From assembly GCF_000159015.1 (NCBI RefSeq), contig NZ_DS999545.1, positions 62,001-126,000 of the forward strand: a stretch of 64,000 bases of DNA, given 5' to 3'. Shown here piece by piece: positions 45,870-54,880 of this stretch. Positions within the stretch are counted from its first letter, which is position 1. The number at the start of each line of letters is the position of its first letter. Position numbers and translations under genes: made by a program. Under the pieces are notes generated by a model, which was not told the origin of the DNA, did no database searches, and saw only the letters and a list, made by a program, of their open reading frames with translations. Origin of the DNA: Gleimia coleocanis DSM 15436 (lineage in GTDB: Bacteria > Actinomycetota > Actinomycetes > Actinomycetales > Actinomycetaceae).

Positions 45870-47183
45870 TTATAGTTCTGCTTGGGATTTCAGTAGCAGA
45901 TAGTGGTCCACCACTTGCATGGGGAGCTTATCGGGAGTTCCTTCTACTACGGAAATTCCGGCTGCTTGTAGACCTGCCAGAGCTCGGTCATGTTTTTCGT
46001 TTACTGAAATAGCAGCGGCTGCAGTGTAAACATCGCGGGTAGTTTCCTTACGCTCATGTAGGTGAGCTAATTCTGGGTCTGTTACAGACGCGATAAGGAT
46101 TTTGGTGTGCTTACGCAGGGTTGCCAGAACGGGAAGCAGGGTGGCTTCCAGAACGTGGGGTTCAACTGGCGTGAAGATGACTACTAGGGATAGTTTGTTG
46201 CCGAAATCGTTGATTGAGTGGGCTAATTTAGTCCAGTCGGCTTCAATGATTTCTGCTTCCAAACCAGTCATAGTTTTCGACATGGCACCTAGTACTTGGT
46301 TGCGTTGGGGGCGTACACATTTTGCGCGTACGTCCTGGGATCCAGCGACTAGGGAAATGTGGTCGTTGGCTTTCGCGCAGACACCAGCGAGTAGCAGGGC
46401 TGCGTCCATTTGCGCATCGAGGCGGGTTACGTCAGCTAGGCGCACGGCAGATACGCGGGAGGTGTCGAGGAACATGAGAATGTGGCGGTCGCGTTCGGGA
46501 CGCCAGGTGCGCACGATGATGGATTCGCTGTGGCGGGCGGTGGCTCGCCAGTCGATGGAGCGTACGTCGTCGCCGTCGACCCATTCGCGCAGGGAGTCGA
46601 ATTCGGTGCCTTGCCCGCGTTGCTTGGCCAGTGCTTGCCCTTCCGCAATTTGGAGTTTCGCGAGGGCGCGGGGCAACTGTTTCATGCTGGGGAAAGCTGG
46701 TAAAGCGTCTAAAACTGCTTCACTTTCATAGGAAACTTGCCGGCCAGCAAGTTGCAGTGGTCCCCAAGCACGTACTGTAATGTGGTCAGCTTTAAGTTTC
46801 CCGCGGCGGGAGGGTAGTAGCGGAGTAGTAATACGCAGGGTTTCACCAGCAGTGAGCTTTACCTTGTGGCGGTTTCCAAAGGGTTTCGTGAGTTGGGGGT
46901 AGCCAGCTTGAGCGCTTGGCTGCCAGGCGTCACGAACTTGAATCTGCATATTTTTGGCACTGGTAATTTCTATTACTGACTCGGTGGGTTGTAGGGCGCG
47001 AACACTGCGTGGCTGCAGGCGGTTTACTTGCAGTTTGCGAATGTTTGGTGCCAGGGCGACGTCGAGGAGTACTAGTGCCAGTACGAATAGCACCCAAAAA
47101 CCTACTACCGGAGTGTAGGGTTTCCAAATCACCAGTGGTAGTCCTAAGAGGACTACCACTGCGGTACGCCAGTTAATAATCAT
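45870..47183 (-). CDS. DUF58 domain protein
   Basis: 437 aa. Two N-terminal membrane segments (about 5-45), a beta-rich region, and the DUF58 core with FDSLREWVDGDDVRSIDWRATAR followed by a von Willebrand A-like fold (LMFLDTSRVSAVR). DUF58 proteins are regular partners of MoxR ATPases, which are thought to act as chaperones for vWA proteins. Overlaps moxR by 4 nt. Confidence 0.9.
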   Translation of the reverse strand: MIINWRTAVVVLLGLPLVIWKPYTPVVGFWVLFVLALVLLDVALAPNIRKLQVNRLQPRSVRALQPTESVIEITSAKNMQIQVRDAWQPSAQAGYPQLTKPFGNRHKVKLTAGETLRITTPLLPSRRGKLKADHITVRAWGPLQLAGRQVSYESEAVLDALPAFPSMKQLPRALAKLQIAEGQALAKQRGQGTEFDSLREWVDGDDVRSIDWRATARHSESIIVRTWRPERDRHILMFLDTSRVSAVRLADVTRLDAQMDAALLLAGVCAKANDHISLVAGSQDVRAKCVRPQRNQVLGAMSKTMTGLEAEIIEADWTKLAHSINDFGNKLSLVVIFTPVEPHVLEATLLPVLATLRKHTKILIASVTDPELAHLHERKETTRDVYTAAAAISVNEKHDRALAGLQAAGISVVEGTPDKLPMQVVDHYLLLKSQAEL

Positions 47184-48178
47184 CGTGGTACCGGAACGGA
47201 GTCTAATGCGCTGGTCAGGACATTTTCGATGTTTACGCCTTCCAGTTCAGCTTCTGGACGTAGTGCTAGGCGGTGGGCAATGGTTGGCTTAACCAGCATC
47301 TTTACGTCATCGGGGGTGACGAAGTCGCGACCAGATAACCAAGCCCAAGCACGAGAGGTTGCAAGTAAAGCTACCGCTGCACGTGGAGACATACCCTGGG
47401 AAAGAGATGGGGACTGGCGAGTCGCGTTAGCAATATCAACGATGTAACCGGCGACAATAGGGCTGACTGCTACCTGCTTAACAGCGGCGATACCGGCTTC
47501 AATATCAGCTGCGGTAGCTACTGGAACCAGGCCGGCAGCATCTAGGTTAGAAGCGTCGAAGCCAGCTGCGTGACGGGTAACGATTTCGATTTCTTCATTT
47601 CGTGCTGGCAAATCTAGGTTTAGTTTCAGCAAGAAACGGTCCAGCTGTGCTTCAGGAAGCGGGTAGGTGCCTTCTTGTTCAATCGGGTTTTGGGTAGCTG
47701 CCACCATGAATGGGGATGGTAGCTTCTTGGCTTCACCATCGACAGTTACCTGGCGTTCAGCCATTGCTTCCAGCAGGGATGCCTGAGTTTTAGGAGGAGT
47801 ACGGTTAATTTCGTCTGCCAGCAGCAGGTTGGTGAAGACTGGGCCGGGACGGAATTTAAATTCAGCTTCGGAACGGTCATACATGAGGGAACCGGTTACG
47901 TCACCAGGCATCAGGTCTGGGGTGAACTGCACGCGTTTAGTGTCGATTGACAGTGCCTTAGCGAGGGAACGTACCAGCAGGGTTTTAGCAGTCCCCGGTA
48001 CGCCTTCAAGTAATACGTGCCCTTGGGATAGCAGGCCGATGATAAGACCGGTAACGGCAACGTTCTGGCCAACCACTGCTTTCGCAACTTCTGCTTGGAC
48101 GCGCAACAGGGCGTTACGGGCTTCTACAGAAGCGGTGCTGTCTACAGCTACCGGTTGAGTGAGTGGTGCGTCAGTCAT
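47180..48178 (-). CDS. MoxR-type AAA+ ATPase
   Basis: 332 aa. Walker A GVPGTAKTLL (about 58-67), Walker B LLADEINR, sensor 1 VAATQNPIEQEGTYPLPEAQLDRF and the C-terminal winged/helical lid. MoxR proteins assemble or activate vWA-domain partners; the DUF58 gene directly downstream is the expected partner. ATG 48178 with GGAGG in front; the stop of the DUF4350 gene overlaps. Confidence 0.93.
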   Translation of the reverse strand: MTDAPLTQPVAVDSTASVEARNALLRVQAEVAKAVVGQNVAVTGLIIGLLSQGHVLLEGVPGTAKTLLVRSLAKALSIDTKRVQFTPDLMPGDVTGSLMYDRSEAEFKFRPGPVFTNLLLADEINRTPPKTQASLLEAMAERQVTVDGEAKKLPSPFMVAATQNPIEQEGTYPLPEAQLDRFLLKLNLDLPARNEEIEIVTRHAAGFDASNLDAAGLVPVATAADIEAGIAAVKQVAVSPIVAGYIVDIANATRQSPSLSQGMSPRAAVALLATSRAWAWLSGRDFVTPDDVKMLVKPTIAHRLALRPEAELEGVNIENVLTSALDSVPVPR

Positions 48179-49406
48179 TTGCGACCTCCTGGATTAGGGC
48201 ATCAAGTTGGTTAGACAGGGATGCGAGTTCATTAGTGGAACCTTGGAATGGTTGCAGCAGAATGAGTTGTACTTCTGCTGGGGTGCGACCAGTGCGGGCG
48301 GCAACTAGGCGAACTAGTTCAGCATCACTGGTATTTGCAGGTAGGTAGAGTTTACGTTTCAGCTGTTTAAGAGCTTCTAGACGAAGCAGGGATGCGCTTC
48401 GTTCAGTAGCTTGGTTAGCTTCATAGAGGCGACCTAAAGATTGAATAGTTTCAGAGGATTTCACGGTAATTGGAAGTCGCTCATAAGCTAGTCGTCCGAA
48501 ACGGCGGCGTTTATAGAAAATAACGAAGAGGAATGCGGCTGCTAGTAGGTAAACTACGTGAACAGTCCACTCTGGGAATAAGGATTCGGTTTTTTCAGTT
48601 AGTTTTTCATTGCTGGTTTCGTCAGTGGCGTTGAAGTGGTCTTGATCAACGTAAATTAGGTCTACTTTTTTAGTTTGGCTAAGTAGCGAAATACCTAATG
48701 CACCGTTTTGTCGGTAAGCAACATAGTAGTTTGAGAACCAGCTAGGGTCGGCAATGCCGACTAGTTCTGGGTAGTTGAGTGCTGGTTTATCAGAGAGTGC
48801 AAACTCGGTGGTGCCACCTTGCCAAATACCGATGGCTGATTCCCCGTGATAGAGGAAACACTGGGAAGGAGGACGTTTTAGGCCTTTATCAAAAACCCGT
48901 GCAGGATAGGATACTTCCTTAACTTTCCCAAAAAGTTCAGACTTACATTTGCCGCGCTTTACGATGACGGTGTCATCTTCAATGCCGGGAGCTGTGGCAG
49001 TATGTAATCCTAAGGATTCGTAGCTAATGGTGTCTCCGGAGATTACGACCAGACGTTTAGCGTTTGAGGCATGTTTAATCACCTTATAGTAGGCGTCGTC
49101 ATATAGCCAGGAGGAATCAATCACTACAACTGTAGTGTCTGCGTCGGCACCAGGCAGATTATATGGGTCATTGTAAATATTTACTTCATCAACATGTTTT
49201 TTCAGGATGGTTGTAAATGCCTTGTACCCGTCTGGTGCTGAAGAGGCAGGATTGAAAGCGCCACCACCGGCAGTGGAACGCAGCAATCCGGAAATTACCA
49301 TGGCTGTTAGTGCGAAAAGCATTAGTAGGAGCCAAGTCCGTGAGGAACGTAAATGTTGGAAGAAAGTTTTCCCGAGTGGCTTTCCCATGGTTTCATTCTG
49401 GCTCAT
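48171..49406 (-). CDS. DUF4350 domain protein
   Basis: 411 aa from the ATG at 49406, which overlaps the previous stop (ATGA) and has GGGAGGTGAG before it. N-terminal membrane segment (about 22-42), an outer DUF4350 domain with STAGGGAFNPASSAPDGYKA and VVVIDSSWLYDDA, a second membrane segment near 290-310 and a helical cytoplasmic C-terminus. Regular member of actinobacterial MoxR clusters; exact function unknown. Confidence 0.87.
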   Translation of the reverse strand: MSQNETMGKPLGKTFFQHLRSSRTWLLLMLFALTAMVISGLLRSTAGGGAFNPASSAPDGYKAFTTILKKHVDEVNIYNDPYNLPGADADTTVVVIDSSWLYDDAYYKVIKHASNAKRLVVISGDTISYESLGLHTATAPGIEDDTVIVKRGKCKSELFGKVKEVSYPARVFDKGLKRPPSQCFLYHGESAIGIWQGGTTEFALSDKPALNYPELVGIADPSWFSNYYVAYRQNGALGISLLSQTKKVDLIYVDQDHFNATDETSNEKLTEKTESLFPEWTVHVVYLLAAAFLFVIFYKRRRFGRLAYERLPITVKSSETIQSLGRLYEANQATERSASLLRLEALKQLKRKLYLPANTSDAELVRLVAARTGRTPAEVQLILLQPFQGSTNELASLSNQLDALIQEVAND

Positions 49407-50098
49407 AGGCTCACCTCCCACTGCGGAGTTGGGGTTGCTACTGGGGCAACGTTAGCGCCGGTGGCTTTAGATTCCACGCGAGTACGTAAGGCGTCTGCCA
49501 GAATCAACACGGTGTTCACGTCATTGACGTTGATGCGTGGAGCTGGCTCTAAAGAGTAGGCGGCAGTGTTGAAAGCGGTAGCGGAGGCGTTAATAGTTTC
49601 GCTGAGATCTGGGAAGTTGCGTCGCATGAGGATAGCTACTTCACCAGCGGTGCGACCGGGGGTAACAGTAATAACTTCAGCGCGGTCCAGAATCGCAACG
49701 GAACAGCGGAAAGCGTGTTTCACAGCTTCATCTGGGTCGGTTTCTCGCAGGGCGAGGGCTTGCTGATAGTATTCCTGCGGACTGATTGAGGGGTCAATCA
49801 GCAATTCTTCAGTGGTGTCTGCAGAAATTTTCTTCCGAGGGCGCCAAGTCCGCCATGCCCACCAGCCGATGAAGATGATGATAACTCCCAGTAGCACCCA
49901 CAGTAAGGCACTAATAGTTGAAGTGGAAGTCCCCCCTAGCCCCTTGAGGGGGCGCAGGATGAGGTTGAGAATGTAGCGCATCCAGTCGTATTTAAGTAAA
50001 TACTCTGGTTTGAGCATCTCCCACCACAGGTCGCTCTGAATCTGCTCAGGGTCAGGCTGAGCAGATTGCAGAATCTGGTTAGTTAGCGTGCTATGCAT
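49403..50098 (-). CDS. DUF4129 domain protein
   Basis: 231 aa. One central membrane segment (LLWVLLGVIIIFIGWWAW, about 64-82) and a C-terminal DUF4129 region with YYQQALALRETDPDEAVKHAFRCSVAILDRAEVI and TAGEVAILMRRNFP. Standard companion of DUF4350 and MoxR genes. A CCGAGGGCG copy at 49835 falls in the linker right after the membrane segment and is read as WRPRKK. Confidence 0.85.
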   Translation of the reverse strand: MHSTLTNQILQSAQPDPEQIQSDLWWEMLKPEYLLKYDWMRYILNLILRPLKGLGGTSTSTISALLWVLLGVIIIFIGWWAWRTWRPRKKISADTTEELLIDPSISPQEYYQQALALRETDPDEAVKHAFRCSVAILDRAEVITVTPGRTAGEVAILMRRNFPDLSETINASATAFNTAAYSLEPAPRINVNDVNTVLILADALRTRVESKATGANVAPVATPTPQWEVSL

Positions 50099-50110
50099 AT
50101 TGGTTTAAGT

Positions 50111-51391
50111 TCAGCCGAGCTGTCCGGAAGAGAGCAGTTCGATATCGTAGCCTTCCTTGCGGATACGCATATCCACGTAGAGTAAGGTGTTGAAACCTGT
50201 GGTCAGTGGCAGGGTGATGATCTGAATGATAGAGGAAGACAAAATGCCTGCTACGGAAGCGAAAAGGAGAGCGGTAGTTGGTTCAGTCGCAAAGAAGAAT
50301 ACTGGAAGATTAAGGATGGCTGAAAGTGGGAAGGAAAGCATGCTGGTTGCCATTCCCAGGGTCAAGCTGAACAGTAAGGACATCCCCAGTAGACGCCAGA
50401 AGTAACCCTTGCTGAGATTCCAGGAATAAGAAAGAGCAGAGATTGGAGAAAGACCCTGGATAACTGTTGCTGGGGTAGAGAAGAACAGTTTGATGGAAAG
50501 CACCAGGTAAAGTGGTCCCACAATTAGGAGTGCGAGCAGGAATAGCACGAAAATTGAAGTGAAAGCGTCGCTTTCAGTAGAGCTACTTCCAAGCAGTAAG
50601 AAGGAAACTCCAAAGACTGCTACCAGAGCTACCACTAGGAGCAGAACGTAGATGAAGCCAACCAGAAGCGAGGTAAGAATGAACTTACCGAAGTTTGGTT
50701 TCACCATCTGCCAGAGTTCAGAAATACTTGGTTTCTGACCGCGTACGGCCGCTAGAGTAGCGACTGCTAGTGGGCCAGCAAGTAAACCTAGTAATAGGGA
50801 AGAGAAATAGCTGGTGGAACCAAGGCTAGAAAATAGTGCACTTGGTACTAAGTCACTGTCGGTAGCGAAATCGTTAATATTTAAAAGACTGCCGGTGGCT
50901 AGTATAAAGAAAACACTGATGAGTGCGCCGAGGCCAGCGACAACCGCGGTTAAGCCCAGAATGGTCTTCGGGTTGTAACGAAGAAGAGAGACTGCGCCAC
51001 TAAAGACATCACCTAACTGCAGTGGGCGGATAGGAACGATACCTGGCTTAGCATTTGCCCAAGTGAAGTTTGCGCTAGTAGCGTAACCTGCCTGATAGTT
51101 AGCATCCTGGTAGCCGTATCCAGCAGTTTGCTGTGGGTAGCCGGTAGGCTGACCGTAAGCTGGCTGACCATATCCAGGTACGCCATAGCCTGGTTGGCCA
51201 TAGGCTGGCTGTTGTGGTTGGGTGCCTTGCTGTGGGTAACCATATCCAGGTTGCTGTGCATAACCGGGTTGCTGGCCGTAAGTTGGCTGCTGTGGAGCCG
51301 GAGTTTGCTGAGGGGCGTTCCCGTCCCAGCCAGCAGGGGAGGTTGGCATATCAGGATTAGTAGGCTGATAAGGATTGTATTCGTTACTCAT
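50111..51391 (-). CDS. Polytopic membrane protein with a Tyr/Gln/Pro/Gly-rich N-terminal tail
   Basis: 426 aa. Residues 1-~105 are a low-complexity tail of repeats such as QQPGYAQQPGYGYPQQ and YGQPGYGVPGYGQPAYGQ; the rest has about six to seven membrane segments with the glycerophosphodiester-phosphodiesterase-type membrane domain signature RPLQLGDVFSGAVSLLRYNPK. First gene of the minus-strand cluster that ends with the RDD gene. The tail is prion-like in composition and may drive clustering or septal/polar recruitment, which is inference. AAGGAGC precedes ATG 51391. Confidence 0.8.
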   Translation of the reverse strand: MSNEYNPYQPTNPDMPTSPAGWDGNAPQQTPAPQQPTYGQQPGYAQQPGYGYPQQGTQPQQPAYGQPGYGVPGYGQPAYGQPTGYPQQTAGYGYQDANYQAGYATSANFTWANAKPGIVPIRPLQLGDVFSGAVSLLRYNPKTILGLTAVVAGLGALISVFFILATGSLLNINDFATDSDLVPSALFSSLGSTSYFSSLLLGLLAGPLAVATLAAVRGQKPSISELWQMVKPNFGKFILTSLLVGFIYVLLLVVALVAVFGVSFLLLGSSSTESDAFTSIFVLFLLALLIVGPLYLVLSIKLFFSTPATVIQGLSPISALSYSWNLSKGYFWRLLGMSLLFSLTLGMATSMLSFPLSAILNLPVFFFATEPTTALLFASVAGILSSSIIQIITLPLTTGFNTLLYVDMRIRKEGYDIELLSSGQLG

Positions 51392-51466
51392 TCGGGAAGC
51401 TCCTTAGAAAATTGTATTAGTTTAAGAATAGCAAGAGACATACAAAAACTAGGGATTATTTCGGGC

Positions 51467-52495
51467 TTAACCATGCCGGATTACCAGTGCTTGTTTGTCG
51501 ACGCGAACATCAATCACCTTGGCGCTTCCAATCGCATCCCCATCCACCTGCACTGGCTGAGGCATGGAAACAGAGGAATGTGCTCGTTTAGCCTGTAAAA
51601 ACTCTAATTCCCCAGTTGTTCCAGGTAAGGTTTCTTGCCTAATCCCCGCACCTTGGGCAGCAATTTTGGTAAACAGGTTCAACCACCCGATTAAACCTTT
51701 TTTCGCACTTAAAACGGTGACATCCAGTAACCCGTCATCAAGTTTTGCCTGGGGTACTAAAAGAAGTCCAGCGATTAAAGTGGAGCAGTTTGCAAAAAGT
51801 ACGGAGCGACCTTGTACTGATAAACGAGTCTTAAAATCTAAACGCAGGTTAGTGCGAATCTGCGGAGCGCGTAAGGCTTGTGCACCCGCCACCACGTAAG
51901 CCCCCCACCCCATGTGTTGCTTCAAAGTAGTAGAAGTATCTGCCATTAGCTGCGCGTCCCACCCCTGCCCGGCAATCGCCATGAAAGCATATTCCTGCGG
52001 GTGGGCAGGTTGAATACCGCGTTTTAACAAATTCTCTTTATGCCAAGTTGGTAGCAGGCCGCCCTCGGGAGGAAGAGAGGAAGGTTCCCCAACTTTAGAA
52101 ACCCGTAACCAAGAAATATCGAAGCGCCGCTGCTGGCCAAAAAATGCCAAGTCCACTGCGTCTAACAGATTATCCGTCGGAATATTAAGGTTACGTGCAA
52201 GTAGATTCCCAGTTCCTAACGGCAAAATTCCCAACGGAACTTCCGTATGTGCTAAACCAGCTGCCACGGCTCGTACGGTGCCGTCCCCTCCAACTACTAC
52301 AACCAGGGAAGCTCCTTGCGCGGCGGCTTTAGCTGCCTGTTCAGTGCCAGGATTTTCTGGTGTGGTTTCCCACCAAACTGGTTCACTTGCGCCGATTTCT
52401 CGCGCCCGTAAAGTTACCAGGCGACGTAGTTTATAAAACTGTTTCACCTTTACCGGGTTATAAATAATGTGCACAGCAGGGCGGGGAATACTCAT
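51467..52495 (-). CDS. Diacylglycerol/lipid kinase (DagK/LCB5 family)
   Basis: 342 aa. N-terminal IIYNPVKV and the kinase motif VVVGGDGTVRAVAAGL with GILPLGTGNLLARNL define the family; the C-terminal half is the beta-sandwich lipid-binding domain. Phosphorylates diacylglycerol or a related lipid, recycling it for phospholipid synthesis. I take ATG 52495 rather than TTG 52504. A CCGAGGGCG copy at 52060 encodes PPEGG in a loop. Confidence 0.88.
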   Translation of the reverse strand: MSIPRPAVHIIYNPVKVKQFYKLRRLVTLRAREIGASEPVWWETTPENPGTEQAAKAAAQGASLVVVVGGDGTVRAVAAGLAHTEVPLGILPLGTGNLLARNLNIPTDNLLDAVDLAFFGQQRRFDISWLRVSKVGEPSSLPPEGGLLPTWHKENLLKRGIQPAHPQEYAFMAIAGQGWDAQLMADTSTTLKQHMGWGAYVVAGAQALRAPQIRTNLRLDFKTRLSVQGRSVLFANCSTLIAGLLLVPQAKLDDGLLDVTVLSAKKGLIGWLNLFTKIAAQGAGIRQETLPGTTGELEFLQAKRAHSSVSMPQPVQVDGDAIGSAKVIDVRVDKQALVIRHG

Positions 52496-52529
52496 GGTTC
52501 CCAATTTTACCGAGGGCGGATTCCAAAAT

Positions 52530-52558
52530 CTTTTTGAAAAAGCTGGCTGTTCAAAAAG
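52530..52558. promoter_or_regulatory. Inverted repeat between divergent dagK-like gene and serS
   Basis: Perfect 9-bp arms CTTTTTGAA and TTCAAAAAG, 11 nt apart, in the shared promoter region; a CCGAGGGCG copy (52510) lies on the dagK side. Operator or start-site hairpin. No T-box anti-terminator is visible before serS. Confidence 0.45.
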
Positions 52559-52605
52559 TAAAATGCAAGTGACGGAACTTTAAGGAAAAGGAGTAATCTA
52601 GAAGC

Positions 52606-53868
52606 ATGATTGATATTAAGGCTCTTCGCGAAAACCCAGAACCAGCTCGCCAGTCGCAGATTGCACGTGGTGCAGACCCAGCTCTTGTTGATGAAATCCT
52701 AGCCGCAGACGCTTTGCGTCGTAAGACTCTGACCGAGTTTGAACAAAAGCGTGCAGAACAAAAGGAAATCTCTCGCTCTATCGGAAAGGCAGCGAAAGAA
52801 GACCGTGAAGCTATCCTCACGCAGGCACAGGAACTAGCTAAGGAAGTTAAGGAACTGGAAGCACGCGCTACCGAAGCAGGCGCAAAGGCAGATGAACTTG
52901 CTCGCCGGATTCCAAACGTAATCGTAGACGGTGTGCCAACCGGCGGTGAAGACGCATACGTAGTACTTCGCCACGAAGGTACCCCACGCGAATTCGACTT
53001 CGAACCACAGGATCACCTGGCACTTGCAGAAGGCCTGAAAGCAATCGACATGAAGCGTGGCGCAAAGGTATCTGGCTCCCGCTTCTACTACCTGTCCGGC
53101 ATTGGCGCTCGCCTGGAACTCGCCCTGCTGACCATGGCACTGGACCAGGGTTTGAAGTACGGTTTCACTCCGCTTACCACCCCAACTCTGGTAACCCCAG
53201 AAATCATGGGCGGCACCGGCTTCCTCAACGAACACTCTGACGAAATCTACTACCTGCCAGCAGATGACCTTTACCTGACGGGTACTTCCGAAGTTGCTTT
53301 GGCTGGCTACCACAAGGACGAAATCCTAGAACTCAACGGCGAACCAGCTCGTTACCTAGGTTGGTCCACCTGTTACCGTCGTGAAGCTGGTTCTGCAGGT
53401 AAGGATACTCGTGGCATTATCCGCGTTCACCAGTTCAATAAGGTAGAAATGTTCTCCTTCTGCCCAGTTGAAGAAGCTGAAGCGGAACACGCTCGCTTCC
53501 TTGCTTGGGAAGAAGAAATGCTGCAGAAGATGGAACTCCCGTACCGTGTTATCGACACTGCAGCTGGTGATTTGGGTACTTCCGCTGCCCGTAAGTTTGA
53601 CTGTGAAGCTTGGTTGCCAACCCAGAATCGTTGGATGGAAGTTACCTCCACTTCGAACTGCACCACTTTCCAGGCTCGTCGCCTGAACATTCGTGAACGT
53701 GTAGACGGTGATACTCGCATCGTGGCTACCTTGAACGGTACTTTGGCTACCACCCGTTGGCTGGTTGCGTTCCTGGAAAACCACCAGAACGAGGACGGTT
53801 CCGTAAATGTTCCAGTCGCCCTGCGCCCATACTTAGGTGGCGTTGAAAAGCTGGAGCCAACTGCGTGA
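52606..53868 (+). CDS. serS: Serine-tRNA ligase
   Basis: Charges tRNA-Ser. 420 aa: N-terminal coiled-coil tRNA-binding arm (about 1-105, [20 protein letters not shown] onward), class II catalytic core with motif 2 around [24 protein letters not shown] and motif 3 [16 protein letters not shown]. Normal length. RBS AAAAGGAG. Its stop overlaps the next gene by 4 nt, coupling it to a HAD phosphatase. Two tRNA-Ser genes lie 5 kb downstream. Confidence 0.96.
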   Translation: MIDIKALRENPEPARQSQIARGADPALVDEILAADALRRKTLTEFEQKRAEQKEISRSIGKAAKEDREAILTQAQELAKEVKELEARATEAGAKADELARRIPNVIVDGVPTGGEDAYVVLRHEGTPREFDFEPQDHLALAEGLKAIDMKRGAKVSGSRFYYLSGIGARLELALLTMALDQGLKYGFTPLTTPTLVTPEIMGGTGFLNEHSDEIYYLPADDLYLTGTSEVALAGYHKDEILELNGEPARYLGWSTCYRREAGSAGKDTRGIIRVHQFNKVEMFSFCPVEEAEAEHARFLAWEEEMLQKMELPYRVIDTAAGDLGTSAARKFDCEAWLPTQNRWMEVTSTSNCTTFQARRLNIRERVDGDTRIVATLNGTLATTRWLVAFLENHQNEDGSVNVPVALRPYLGGVEKLEPTA

Positions 53869-54767
53869 AAAAATCTTTCCTGACGCCTCCACCCACGTCC
53901 CTTCCTTTCATTGAGTTTGAGACGCAGGTGGAGGCGTCTCTCCATGCTTTGCCAACTGATTTGCCAGCAACCGCAGCGGAACTGCTGGTGGCTTTAGATA
54001 TCGACGGTACGTTATTAACTGAACATGGCGTAACTGAGGTGGTGCGCTCGCGGATGCGGAAGTTAAGCGAAGCTGGTGCGCAGATTATGATTGCGACCGG
54101 CAGAGGCTATAACGCGGTGTTGCCGTTTTTAGAGGAGCTAAGGATTCCCACTGGTTGGGTGGTGGCGTCCAATGGGGCGTTGCTTTTGCGGGTGCTTCCC
54201 GAGGGCGTTGAAGTAGTGGATGCGGAATTATTTGCAGCCGCTCCGGTTATAGATCTTGTCTTGGAGCGCCACCCGGATGCATTGATAGCTATTGAGGGTG
54301 AAAATTCTGGGACTTTAGTCTTTAAACCATTCCCGGAAGGGGAGCTCATTGGAGAGTGGCACACCGCTGAAATTGACATTCTGCGCAACGCCCTCGTAAG
54401 CAAAATTATCGTCCGTAAACCACACGTGGAACGCGACGAATTCGATGCCCAAATGAGTCTCCTAGACCTCTCTGAATACCAGATCGCCGTCGGCTGGACC
54501 GCCTGGATGGACGTCATTAAAAAAGGTATTTCGAAAGCCTGGCGACTGGAAGAAATGCGCAAGAAACTAAGGATTTGTGCACATTCAACCATTGCCGTAG
54601 GGGATGGTACCAATGACATCGAAATGCTTAAATGGGCACACTTCGGAGTTGCCATGGGGGACGCGCGTGACGAAGTAAAGCAAGCCGCCCAAGCCATCAC
54701 CGGACCCGTCGAATATGACGGTGCCGGAGCCGTTTTAGAAGCCCTAATCCGTCATTACAAACTCTGA
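53865..54767 (+). CDS. HAD-superfamily hydrolase (Cof-type)
   Basis: 300 aa. Motif [12 protein letters not shown], motif [12 protein letters not shown], Lys of motif III in the [15 protein letters not shown] stretch and motif [17 protein letters not shown], with a C2 cap between. Dephosphorylates small sugar or nucleotide phosphates. Overlaps serS by ATGA, a pairing seen in other actinobacteria. Holds a CCGAGGGCG at 54199 read as LPEGVE. The base style changes near 54370 from T/G to C-ending codons. Confidence 0.87.
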   Translation: MKKSFLTPPPTSLPFIEFETQVEASLHALPTDLPATAAELLVALDIDGTLLTEHGVTEVVRSRMRKLSEAGAQIMIATGRGYNAVLPFLEELRIPTGWVVASNGALLLRVLPEGVEVVDAELFAAAPVIDLVLERHPDALIAIEGENSGTLVFKPFPEGELIGEWHTAEIDILRNALVSKIIVRKPHVERDEFDAQMSLLDLSEYQIAVGWTAWMDVIKKGISKAWRLEEMRKKLRICAHSTIAVGDGTNDIEMLKWAHFGVAMGDARDEVKQAAQAITGPVEYDGAGAVLEALIRHYKL

Positions 54768-54880
54768 AAAACACAGATTGTGAGATACACCCACACACTT
54801 GAATTCAGTTAGTGAAAGATTGCGAAGAGCATAGAATTTAAATGTCGGGTTAATCGAACGTAGACCCAAAGGAGATATAC

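Noticed and set aside
52505-52605. T-box leader before serS
   Set aside because: The region is about 100 nt, with no specifier loop, T-box sequence or terminator/antiterminator pair.
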